DNA from: Daucus carota subsp. sativus
Taxonomy: Eukaryota; Streptophyta; Magnoliopsida; Apiales; Apiaceae
Assembly (NCBI RefSeq): GCF_001625215.2
Contig: NC_030386.2
Span: 24,088,545-24,152,544 of the forward strand
Length of the DNA: 64,000 nucleotides
Direction of reading: 5' to 3'
This document shows positions 36,140 through 47,254 of this stretch, piece after piece. The position numbers and the translations under genes were made by a program. Position 1 is the stretch's first letter. The number at the start of each line of letters is the position of its first letter. A model generated the notes under the pieces. It saw only the letters and a list, made by a program, of their open reading frames with translations, was not told the origin of the DNA and ran no database searches.

Positions 36140-38666
36140 GGGAAAATCGATTTTTTTGTCACTAAACTATTAACTATTTTAGAAACTTACCACCTAACAA
36201 AATTTATATTTAATACAACCATTAACGTTTTGAACGTTTATGATTGTAACCACTCCGTTAGTTTTTATATGGAAACAGCTTAAAAGGTTGCCAGCGTGGA
36301 TTGTTTATATGTTTTTGCTAAGTGATTTGTTTGTTTATGTACGTGACTTTTCTACTTTATAACTCCTTCACCAACTGAATGGCACACATGAGTACCACCA
36401 CTCGGAAAAAGAACATAAAAGCTGATATATATAAAAAGAGAGAAATTCCCAGCCAAATCAATGAAAGACAATGGGATAACAACCACAAATAAAATCTAAA
36501 AAACACCTTTAAAATCACTGAACGGAGTCCCAGTGCTTCAACCCTAAAAGCAGAAACATATTGAATAATGTACACCACAAAATCTTTTAAATCATCTGGT
36601 TCTTCATTCAAATCTTCATACTGTGAATTTAAATATCACTTCACACTTCAAATATAGATAGAATAGCAGCAGATTTCTTAACAAATAATAACTTCAGTTT
36701 TGGAATTATCCACTGTCATAGCAGTAATAAAATATTTTAAATTATGGCAGCCTTCAAAAAGGTCTCCAGGGAACCACATCAAACTGATAACAATTTTAAA
36801 GCAAAAAAAAAGTAATTCTGTTCTGGCAAAATAAAGCATGGTTCATGACCATTTCATTCATCTGACCATTCCAAAATACCAGGTTCATTTTGGCACTTTA
36901 TACTAAAATCAAGAAACAAGTTCATGATCATATCAGTTTTACTAACATAAACAAAAGCTATAGAGATTTAATCGTTCTGCTCCTCATTTCTTGGCACAAG
37001 TAGGCTGTCAACTTGTGACTTTCATTGTGGTTGTTGACGAAGACAAGTAGGTGTGCCCATCATCTCCCACAAATACACCAACACCAGATGTTTTTTTCAC
37101 CTTCTGAACTGGGGGAGCTGCTTTTGGTGGCCTTCCTCTTTTCTTTGGTTGCGCTGGAGGTTCTGTACTTGTCGTTGCCTTTTTTTTTTGCCCAGGATTT
37201 GCTGATGTACGTGTATGTCCATCTTTGGTCTGCATTATCATCATAAATACATGTTTAAACACGTTGAAATAAATCGACTGATGAGTATAAAATTTCAAAA
37301 TACCTGCTGTGTTTTCTTTCTAACATTCTGTTTATTTCTCAGAGAATGTGCTTTTGCAGCTACACTTTGAGCCTTTTTGGCTTCCGCTGCCTTTTTCTGA
37401 TTTTCTAGCACCTCTGCTTCTGAAGTTTTGCAAGTAGCTCTATTATGACCAATTACCAGACACCTACTGCACCTCATAAGAATACCTTTTTTTGAGAGTT
37501 TGGTACCACCCCCCTCTTCATCAGCCTCCCTTCTTCTGTGTTTTTTTATCAACTCCCCATCCTCTATCATTTTATCAACTCTCTCACACCCAAGAACATT
37601 GTTATCTTCAAACTGAGGAAATATATTTCCAAGCAAGTCCAGTTCATACGGCACCAACTCATTCCACTGTGGCATGTCACCCATGTATTCATCATATTGT
37701 TTCGCACACCATTTTTCATGCCTTTCATGCTGGTCCACATGTTGCTGATCATTTAGATACAATGGGTGCACTGGAGCATTATAATCACCGTTATTTATAT
37801 GCATGTCGGTCAGATTACCCTCCTTCAGAGGATCAATTTGTCCATCCAGTAACTTCTTTTTATTCTCTCTAATACTCTGTAATTCATCGTCAACATCTGA
37901 TTCAATATCAATATCATTATCAGAAATAAACTCATCCCCATCTCCAGAACTATCACTGTAATCCTCATCCTCAAAATTAGAATCATCTCCTTCATTGTCC
38001 GCAGAACTCACATGCTCCTCTACAACATTTTTTTGTTTTTCTTCGGCACAATGATCAACGAATAAAGACACATAACCTAATGACAGAGCATCTCTGTGAA
38101 GTTTTCTAACTGATTCATCATTCCAAAGAAATACATAACTTTCTTTACCAGTGGTTAAGGGGTTTTGGTAGTACAGTTTCAGACCATTGCCATACCCAAT
38201 GTCATGTAAAAAATTAAGAAAACGATCAATAGTTAGTGCACTCACATCAACGTTGTAAATATTATCGATTGTACCTCCCTTGTAATAGTAGACGCCTTCT
38301 CTCGTTTCAAACTTGCCCCCATGATGAATCTCAACTTTGCAGATTGTATCCATCAACGACCAAGCTTTCCAGAACCCTAGATTTGTGCTTAATCTTTTGT
38401 AAAAGAGGGTTTTTGCTGTGACCTCTCTGTATCCCCCGCTTAATGATTACAGTACATATTCATTTCATTTTTATATTTATTTAATAATATATGATTACAT
38501 GTCATCATCCATGTGGAACAAAACTTAACAGACGTTAAGTATTTTTAACAGAATGATTAGATTCTAATAAGAAAATTAATTGAAGCCTTACTCTAAGATA
38601 AAATTTTGTTGGGTGGTAAGTTTCTAAAATAGTTAATAGTTTAGTGACAAAAAAATCGATTTTCCC
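36140..38666 (-). mobile_element. Complete non-autonomous Mutator-like element (2,527 bp)
   Basis: Both ends begin GGGAAAATCGATTTTTTTGT and remain inverted copies for about 65 bases with one mismatch, then diverge with weaker similarity. The element is flanked by ATCGAGAAA at 36131-36139 and again at 38667-38675, a perfect 9-bp duplication as made by Mutator transposases. Inside is a two-exon minus-strand gene (37008-38353) with the N- and C-terminal parts of a MULE protein but no DDE transposase core. The exact duplication and near-identical ends suggest a fairly recent insertion. Movement would need a transposase supplied from elsewhere. Confidence 0.92.
37008..38353 (-). CDS. MULE-derived protein: PB1-like domain, CCHC knuckle, AT-hook, no transposase core
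   Basis: Exons 38353-37304 and 37229-37008 (good GT-AG borders, frame kept) give 423 residues. The ATG is at 38353; an in-frame TTG just upstream is ignored. Residues 1-65 are the PB1-like domain found at the N-terminus of many plant MULE transposases. Residues about 115-165 are strongly acidic. A zinc knuckle (CSRCLVIGHNRATC) lies near residue 310, followed by a basic Ala/Lys segment. Exon 2 adds an AT-hook (KKRGRPPK) and a short tail, GVGVFVGDDGHTYL. These are the two ends of a typical MULE protein. The MULE/DDE and SWIM regions that should lie between are absent, without a frame break. It could be a deletion product or a gene kept open for a separate DNA-binding role. Confidence 0.82.
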
Positions 38667-38675
38667 ATCGAGAAA

Positions 38676-39930
38676 AGATAAAGAGATAAATCGAGTCGTT
38701 GATTTATGGTGCATACGAGTAATTTTGTTTTTTTCGCTATTTGGTTACAATCTCGTCTTTGTTAAAGGAATGTAGCATGTGTGGAGGGATAAAGTTACCG
38801 AAGAAAAGAAGAGAAGTACCCCTCTGTTAATATTAGTAAATCGTTTCAAATTTTGACAAATTTTTAGATATATTTAGCTAAATAATAAAATTTATAGTTA
38901 TTATTTTGAAAATATATATATATATAATAAATCTGAAAATAACAATTTTATTTCACGTCATAAGTCGAAGTGATAAAAGAAAGGGAGAGAGTAGCATGGA
39001 GCATGCAGCATGTAGCATGAGTCATATACGTACAATATGTACCTTGAAAATTTTTAACTTGCTAATTTGCTATAGATATTACGAGAAGGTTGCTGAACGA
39101 GATACGAGATTATATGAGTATCAATTATGAGAAAAGTTATAAGGAGTTTATATTTAAATTGGAGTTTTGCGATATTATTTTTTAAAATTAAAATGTTGAT
39201 TTTTGTAATAAGATCAAAACACCTGTAATTACGTGTAAATGATAAAATGATTTATAAATAGAATTCAAAAAAATATTATAATAAAAATTATGACTTGACA
39301 AACTAAAGACTTGAGATAAATTTCGGTAACGCCACGTACCCCAGTGCCTAAGTTCCCACGTCGCATAAATATGATATTTTTAATTAGATGATTGATGTGT
39401 ATACTGGAAGCGCATTAATAAGCGTGAGAGGAAGCAATTATATATTGCCGTGTTAATTTGAGGAAAAAGTTGGGAACAATTTTTTGTCATGTGAATTTAA
39501 GGAAAAAAGTTGGGTGAGTACCTAACATTTTTCCCTATGAAGCGCCTGAATCTGAAAAATGTGTAACGGTCATTAGATTTCGTGATAAGAAGAATGTAAG
39601 CAGACATTCCCCGTAAGAGAGGGATTGATGGCAAATTGCAAAGAAGTCACAGGCCGCCTTTTTAAATTTTTTTTTTTTTTTTCCTTCTTCTGCTAAATGG
39701 CCTTTTTAAAATTTCAATGCCTCAATTACCCTGCACTGCTCGAATTAGAGGAACTGATGTGGTAGCCTGGTAGGGAGGGCACTGATTCTCATTTTTACCC
39801 TCAACGAAATTCCGAGGACATGAATGAGATCCTCCCAGGACTCTAGGAGGATCAAACACGACACGGACGAACTACATAGCTACTTTCAGAAACATAGGCA
39901 CACAGAAACAGAAGCATGCCCGTCCTTTTA
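38676..39930. other. AT-rich intergenic DNA
   Basis: No gene or clear element is seen. Short AT and T runs only. Confidence 0.4.
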
Positions 39931-40696
39931 GAGCAAATGCATCACTGATCCAAATATCCAAATTTGGGGCCGATTATATTCTAGTAATAATCCAAAAAGT
40001 GATCCAAATCGGTGAACAAATTTGGATAATGAACCTGTTCACTGATCCAAATTTGGATTATCTACTTTATTATAAACTAATTATTTTGTTATTTTTACAT
40101 TTTTCGTTTATCGGACCTAAAATTAATTTTTGATTATTAATATTTAATTAATAATGGTTTATAATCAATAATTAATAAAAAATGTTTTAATAAAAACTTA
40201 GAATAATAGGAAAGCAAATTTCACTAAAATTAAAAAAAGTACATTACATGCATAAAATAAAAAGTACATAAAATGCATAAAATAAAATCAAAAAATGACT
40301 AGAATACAGTACGATAAATATAAATTTTGATTTAGTCAAACAGATTATTTCTGTTTCTTCCAAGATAATCAAAATATTGTTCGTAGCTATTGATATCGTT
40401 TCCAGATCCTTGAGCTTCATCTTCATTTCCTTGATTTTGAGATACTTTGAATGATGTTAATAAAATAATTAAATTAATTAATTAAATATTATATAACTAG
40501 TTAATAATGATTAAAAATTAAAATTTAAGATTATGTAATTTGATATAGAATTTATGTAATATAATATACAAAAAGTAATTTGGATCAGAATTTGGATTGG
40601 ATCACGCTGCTGGAGTTGATCAGAAATTTGAATCAAAATTTGGATTAGTTGGTGATCCAAATTTAGATCTTTGGATCACAACTGCTGGAGATGGCC
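39931..40696. mobile_element. Tourist/Harbinger-like element, 766 bp
   Basis: Flanked by TTA (39928-39930 and 40697-40699). The ends are GAGCAAATGCATCA on the left and GCTGGAGATGGCC on the right, with repeated ATCCAAATTTGGAT motifs near both ends in opposite orientation. On the minus strand near 40320-40440 a short acidic open stretch may be what remains of an ORF1-type protein. Confidence 0.6.
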
Positions 40697-41151
40697 TTAG
40701 GGACGACCATTTATGTTCGTCACCCTCTTTTATATATCAATGACTATATATATTTAGAATAAATATTTATTGTACAAGAGAAATATTCAAAAAAATATCA
40801 TGTGTTAACAATTTTAAAAACTCTTGTGTGTATATGATCAAACAATTAAAAGAAATTTATATATTAAACTAGCATATTCGTTCTCTATATAATCGAACAT
40901 TGCTCAGAAAAAAAAGAGATAGATTAAAGAGATTTGTTTTCTTATGTAAAACCCTGAATACATGTACATGTGTGTGTTTTGCAGCAGTTTCAGTTTGTGT
41001 GCGACTTTTTTTTTTTTTGCTAAGTTTGTGTGCGACTTTTTTAAGATCGAATATGATTGAGTTTACGTATTTAGGGTCAAAAATGTAAATTTCCAAAAAT
41101 TAAATTAAATTTTTTATTCAATTTATGTATACAACGCTACTGGTTTAATGG

Positions 41152-42286
41152 TGTTGAGGGAGGAATTTGGTAATAAACAAAGATGAAGTTCATGGCCGGA
41201 ATCAAGATCTATGACGGTGGTTCTGGCTGCCGAAGTGTGGTGGTTGTGTGTTTGGGGGTAGCTGAGATTAGAGTTTTGAGTTGCCTACTTGTGCTCTCAA
41301 CTCATGATCCCCTAACATGCCTACGTACCCCTATATTTATAGGGGATCAAGCCATACGTAGTTCTATTGAACCAAGACTCCTAGTTTGATCAAGACTAGG
41401 CCTCTTGGGGATAAGACCAACCTTAAGCCGGTGACTTATCACTTAGAGTTCTACTCCAGTTAGAATTAAGCCTTGAGGCCAACTACCTCAGATTCCTAGT
41501 CCAAGTACATCACGGATACGACATTATCTCCACTACGAGAGATCACACTAACCGCTACTTTTCGTAGCATGGAGGAGACGTCTGGTAGAGCCGTGACCAA
41601 TTCCTTGAGGTGTAAGGACATGTCCTCCCTCCTTAGTGAAGGTTTTCACTAAGAGGTAAGACAAATAAGGAGCCAAGTTACACGATCGTCTCAATCCTCC
41701 AATGAGGGCTAACTCACCAGAATACAGGATCCAGACATATGATCGGCCTTCGTGTCACCCCTGAGGGCCTTCAAGAGCCATGATCACCTCAAGCCCCCAC
41801 ACGAGGGTTAACTCGGCAGATAGCATGATTGAGGATTGTAGATCATGCCCAGATGAGCCCGGGAACTATCAGATGAGCCTGACAACTACCAGATGAGACT
41901 AATAACTAGTCTTCATATCCCTCGGAAGGGTTGTCTTCAATATATCCACCGGAGGGGTCGTCACTGAGACTCACTCATCCTCTCACATAATGCGTCCACA
42001 TGTGGGCGCGACCCCTGGGCGCGCCCTGAACTCCGTTGCCTTGTCCGATCAGTTGTCCCAACAACAGGTCAGACCTGTCTTCTAATATCCGAAGGTCGCG
42101 CCCCCGGAGACACTCCAAGAAGGGCGCGCCCTTGGTCTTCACCTCCTGCCCCCATCGGTTGCTGACCGTAAGCACGCTTGAAGTGTACCTGCCTTAAGGA
42201 CCGCGCCTTTCGGGAATGTCCCGAGGAGGGCGCGCCCTTGCCTTAATGCGTAGCCAAAATTGGCTATAACACATGGTTTGTCTAAC
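41152..42286 (-). mobile_element. Solo-LTR-like block
   Basis: About 1.1 kb with GC well above its surroundings. Read on the minus strand it runs from GTTAGACAAACCATGTG to CCTCCCTCAACA, with a TATA-like CTATAAATAGGGG about 200 bases before the end, as in an LTR with U3, then R and U5. AATG occurs immediately outside both edges. GGCGCGCCC motifs recur near 42018, 42122 and 42228. No internal retrotransposon genes adjoin it, so it would be a solo LTR or a short TRIM-type element. Confidence 0.5.
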
Positions 42287-42985
42287 AATGAATCGAGTCC
42301 ACTCATCCACGTATTGAGAGTACATCTGAATATCTACGGAGTACAAAGAAAGTTAAAGACTATAGATTAGTGGAAGAGCGTAGTTTGGAGAAACTTATCG
42401 ATTACTTAATCACGGAAGTGATTGACTTGTTAGGATCCAAGAATCTGCGTCCCGGCCTACCCCATATATATTCTGATTCTAGCTTCATAATTATATTTTT
42501 AATATGTCTAAATGGTACTTAACACAATCATGTGTTACAATGTGCATAAAACAGGGCGTCATGATTGCTCCAAATTCGTTAAAGATACATTGCACATCAA
42601 AATTATCAGTCATATGAAAGCACACACTTGTTATGAAACTTAAAGAAAGGAAAAATTGTAGTTCGACCACCGAAGCTTGCAAGTGTGAAGTGCGCACAAC
42701 CTGATCACAAATCACATGATATCTTATGATTTTTTTTTTATTTTACATTTTTGACTTTACATGAAATCTCTCTATTACGATAATTTTTATATATTTCTTA
42801 CACTTTTGTTATTCACTTATAAACTAAACACTATCCAGAAGACACACAAGACACATCATACTTTCTGATTATAATTATATATTATTTGACCGTAATCTAT
42901 TATTTTTAAAAATGAACTCTCGAATTTTGGATTCTAATCACTTGTCGAGTATCACCAGGTCATAATTCTAAAGTCATGTTTGAAA

Positions 42986-43230
42986 GGGCCGTTTGGTTGA
43001 GTTTAAAATAAGTGCTTCTTGCTTAAAATAAAAAAAGTGGAATAGAAGTTAGAAACTAGTTAAGACTCATAAGTGATTAAAGTGATTGACAAAGAAATAA
43101 AAGTTCTGAAACAAAAGCTAGCATTCCTAGCTTTTTATAAGTGTTTCTTGATTTATTACACAAACGGTATGAATAAGTGTTTTTAACTTATAACCGAGAA
43201 GCTGAGCTTTTAAGAGGGTAAACAAACACC
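42986..43230. mobile_element. MITE, GGGCCGTTTGG family (first of a close pair)
   Basis: Starts GGGCCGTTTGGTTGAG, ends AAACAAACACC, and carries AAAATAAGTGCTTCTTGCTT and the inverted AAGTGTTTTTAACTTATAA. It is very like the element at 43861-44104. Confidence 0.7.
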
Positions 43231-43860
43231 TATGAAATATTGTTCTCTTGTTTACTTGACATCTTCTTATTGTAAGTATTTTATCACACTTTTATTATTA
43301 GCCTTTCTTTCTTCTAACCTCTTATAAATTGAGTAGTCAAAATACCTCCAATAATATCGTATGGTCTATTCGTTTGTTATGATTAAAAATACCCCTATAC
43401 GAAATTAAATAAGTTATCGGTTATGATTTTCAAAGTGAAAATTCAACCGGTTATCGTATAAGCTAGTCTTTGAGTGCGTGGCTGTCCACTTTGTAATAGT
43501 CAATTCGGAGCAACCAAGTTGAGATAAAGCGTGAATCGGGATTGGATTATTTGGAGTGATGCGTCAAGGACACTCCTTAAATTGAGTGACCAACGACTTT
43601 GACTAAGAGAGTTTCTCCCAGGTCAACACTCTATTCTTTCTCTCCGGTGTATGCTGTTTGTCCACACACAGTTCATCCACTTCCCAGTGAGTGTACGTGG
43701 CCGGGTTGACCCGGTTTAGGTTTTTTATCGACCCAACTCATTAAATTCGGTTTATTAATTTCGAACCCAATCCATTAAAATTAATTTATAACCCAACCTA
43801 ATTTGTCATACTTCGGGTTGGGTTGGTTTGGGTCGGTTTGACGGGTCACTAAATACTAAA

Positions 43861-44104
43861 GGGCCGTTTGGGTGAGCTTAAAATAAGTGCTTCTTACTTA
43901 AAATAAAAAAGTGGAGTAAAAGTTAGAATCAAATTAAGACTTATAAGTGATTAAAGTGTTTGGGAAATAAGCAGAAACTCTGAAACAAAAGCTAACATTC
44001 CTAACTTTTTATAAGTGCTTCTTGACTTTTTACACAAACGGTACGAATAAGTGCTTCTAACTTATAAACCAGAAGCCCGACTTTTAAGCCGGAAACAAAC
44101 ACCC
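43861..44104. mobile_element. MITE, GGGCCGTTTGG family (second of a close pair)
   Basis: Starts GGGCCGTTTGGGTGAGCTT, ends AACAAACACCC, with ACTAAA directly outside both ends (43855-43860 and 44105-44110). Same length and internal order as its neighbour at 42986. Confidence 0.75.
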
Positions 44105-44310
44105 ACTAAATCGTAGTTTTAAAATTGCTACACAATTTATAAATTATAGAGCATTAAAACAAGTTCGGACTTTTAAAGAATATTAGCTTCACTATCGAAT
44201 TCTCAAAGGCAAGTAGACGAATGACACATGTGCAGGGAAGATATTTTAAAGAAAACTTGAGGAATAAGATACCAATGTTATAATTCAATTTTATCACACT
44301 AATGTTATAA

Positions 44311-45000
44311 CTAGCTTCTTAACCCGTGCAATGCACGGGCTGTTTTAAATTATTTTTTTGATATAGGTTCATCTCTTTTAAATTGAGAGATAATAATAAT
44401 AATTAAGCCTGAAATACGACTAACCGCTCTAACTGCTCTCTTATTCTTCTCTCCCAATCTTCAAGATTTCGTTCATCTTTTCTTTCGACTTTGTGCGGCA
44501 CATGTAATCACATGTTTTGAAAATTTGTGGAGTTTAGTCGCATTCACTATGCCATATACATTGCACACTTTTTTCTTGGTGAATGAGTCACTTGTTTTGA
44601 ATCTTGCAAATTGATGTTGTTTTATGAGGGAGTTTCGAATGTTTAAACAATTCCTAATTGATTTGCTCTCCCGCTCGAGGGCGCTTTCATGGCATTGTCA
44701 TTTGAGAATTATTGTGGTGTGTCTGCTATCAAATGGTTACGGTGTAGCGGTTGTCAAAGCGACGCAATCGCCAAGGTTGTCTGAGGGAGTTTCAATGAAA
44801 TCATTCCGATGGAATGCAGTGCGATCAAAGTAGTGAGAGTCCATGGAGTTGTTCTTGGTATATTAGTGAAAATGGGTTTAGAGAGGTCTTCATCGGTGTT
44901 AATGTGCAAATCATTGTAAGATTTCAAGATTTTGGGTTCCAATTTGGTTGGCACCCGATCTCTTCTCCCAAGCTTTCAACTTTGCAATCCGTGTAAGTAA
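44311..45000 (-). mobile_element. Helitron-like 3' end with possible captured sequence
   Basis: On the minus strand the sequence CCCGTGCATTGCACGGG (hairpin, 44339-44323) is followed after eight bases by CTAG (44314-44311) and a host T. That is the 3' signature of Helitrons. The element would extend to higher coordinates. Its 5' TC end could not be located, so the right limit given is arbitrary. Less AT-rich sequence at about 44618-44960 may be captured gene material; I do not recognise it. Confidence 0.55.
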
Positions 45001-45146
45001 TGGTTCTTGATTTCTCCGTTTGTTTTCTTCAATGGACTTCACCACTTAAACCGAGAAATTTTTAAGTAAGTCCCATGTGAAGAAGGCCATGGGCTAAAGT
45101 ATTGTAGTTATATTGTATCACACACAATTTTATTTATTATGCACTA

Positions 45147-45270
45147 AGCCGGGGGTCTCACAGAAACAACCTCTCTACTTTAAGGTAGAGGCATGGTCTG
45201 CGTATATTTTATCCTCTTCAGACCCTGCTCTAAGCGGAATATACTGAACACGTTTGGTTTGGTTTGGTTC
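45147..45270 (+). mobile_element. Au-like SINE, 3' half
   Basis: AGCCGGGGGTCTCACAGAAA, then CAACCTCTCTACTTTAAGGT, then GGTCTGCGTATATTTTATCC and CAGACCC follow the order known from the 3' body of the plant Au SINE family. The tRNA-like head is missing and the copy is diverged. Confidence 0.65.
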
Positions 45271-46090
45271 TTTTAAATTGAGATTATTTATATTATAAAA
45301 GTAATTTATATTGTATATTTATTTATATTTTAAGTCATATTATATTGATATCCATATGTACACATATCCTCACTATGATATTTATTAATATATAAATACA
45401 AAAAATATACACAGTTTAGAATTTTATTATATAATTAAATTACCACCCACCTAAAATTATTGAAAATTTGATAAAAGAAATGAGATTTTTGCTGAATCAG
45501 AGCCCTTGTCATATAGTTATATATTATATTTATACTTATTCTAATATATATATATATATATATATAATTTTTTTAATCATAATAATTAAATATTCTAAAA
45601 ACCGGTTGGTTGACTGATTAATCGATAATCAGAAGGATTTTTAATCCGATTTAGTAAAATTCGGTTAAATCGATGATTATTTGGTCAAAACTTGATCAAT
45701 TCGATGAAAATCAGGTTGAATATTAAATTTTACAAAATTTGTGGGGTAAATTTAAAAATTTAAAAATGATTATATATATTATTAAATTATTTTAAAATAA
45801 TGATCATGTTAATATTTATACTGAGTAAGGGTAGATTAGTCTCTTTGAATTATATTACTCATTATTGTTGTGTTAGATATATAATAGAATTTGACAAAAT
45901 TCGGTTAAAATCGATGGCTAATTGGACAAAAATTGGATTAATTGGTTGAAAATCAGGCCGAATATTAGAATTTACAAAATTATTTATTTATTATTAAAAC
46001 ATAAATATAAATATATAATACATACATATATTGGAGTTTTAAATATGAAGCAATTATTATTAAAACATAAATACAAATATATAATACATA

Positions 46091-47252
46091 CGCCCTCCGT
46101 CCCACCAGGATTGTTTGCACGCATTTTGAGCCTCTTATAAAGTATAGTTCAATAATGTTTTTTTTAATTTTTTTTTGAATAAAAGTTTAAATGTCAAAAC
46201 TTTTTTCAGGATTTTTTTTAAAATATATATATGATGTAAGTATTATATACTTATATATAATAAGCGTAAGGGAGATAATTTGGTCGCATGGTCCTGTGGT
46301 CCAAAAGCTTATCATCAGTTGGATCGTATATTGAACAAATAAGCACCGTTAGATTAGAACAAATTAAATTATGTATAAGAAAACTGATATCTACTTGCAT
46401 GTTAATAATTTTTTTTCTGAATCCAAAATAAATTTTGTCTTTCATGTGTTTTTGGTTTTTTTTTAATTCAAAATAAATATTTCTTACAAATTTTAATTGT
46501 AGAATCATATAAACCGCACCGTCACAAAATTATTTTTATCCATCGGATTGTATATTGAACAAATAAGCACATTTAGATTAGAACAAAGTTAACTTCAGTT
46601 CCATAAGACAACTGATATTTACTTGCATATTTATAATTCCTTTTCTGAATCCAAAAAAAATTCTGTATTTCATGTGTTTATGATTTTCTTTAATCCAAAA
46701 TAAATATTTTCTACCAATTTTATTTTTAAAATCATATAAACCGCACCGTCACAGAATTATTTTTATCTAATATATTTTAAAATTAATAAGACTGATTTAT
46801 GTGAGGAACGAATACAAAATTTTTTTCTTAATCCAAAACAAATTCTACCATCTTATTGCATGTTTATGATTCATCTTCTTGATTCAAAACAAATTGTGTT
46901 TATCAATTTTAATCTCGAACCATAAAAATTTTTAGAAAAATATTTAAATCACATTATAATAATTCTAATATAAAATAAATTTATAAATATAATCTAATCG
47001 GAGTTGTCGTCACATATTGTACTTAAAATAATTTAAAATTTGATAGAAAGAATTTAATACTTTGGCATGATACATAGAATTTTAATTTATTATTTATAAA
47101 TTAATTTTTATACATCATTTAAAATATATTTAAAAAGTGTATAAATAATTAAAAAGCTCCCGTGCCTTGCACGGGCTATAAGCTAGTACTTTATAAAAGT
47201 CTTAAAATGCGTGCCAAAAAGTAACGTAAAGAACCTGTTGGGACGGAGGGAG
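46091..47252. mobile_element. Stowaway MITE split by a nested Helitron
   Basis: TA (46089-46090), then CGCCCTCCGTCCCACCAGGA and GCACGCATTTTGAGCC on the left. On the right, the inverted AAAATGCGTGCC and TGTTGGGACGGAGGGAG, then TA (47253-47254). The two arms match out to TTATAAAGTA and are separated by about 1 kb of foreign DNA ending in a Helitron signature. Confidence 0.72.
46250..47186 (+). mobile_element. Non-autonomous Helitron inside the Stowaway MITE
   Basis: It ends in a hairpin, CCCGTGCCTTGCACGGG (47159-47175), then CTATAAG and CTAG (47183-47186) followed by host T, a textbook Helitron 3' end. The interior has two diverged copies of a roughly 223-bp unit (from about 46320 and 46543), each with GTATATTGAACAAATAAGCA and AAACCGCACCGTCAC. 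The 5' TC end was not resolved; the start given is approximate. Confidence 0.65.
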
Positions 47253-47254
47253 TA

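Noticed and set aside
37492..37872. A 126-codon plus-strand frame in the Mutator-like element
   Set aside because: It lies opposite the MULE-derived coding exon and has no recognisable protein features.
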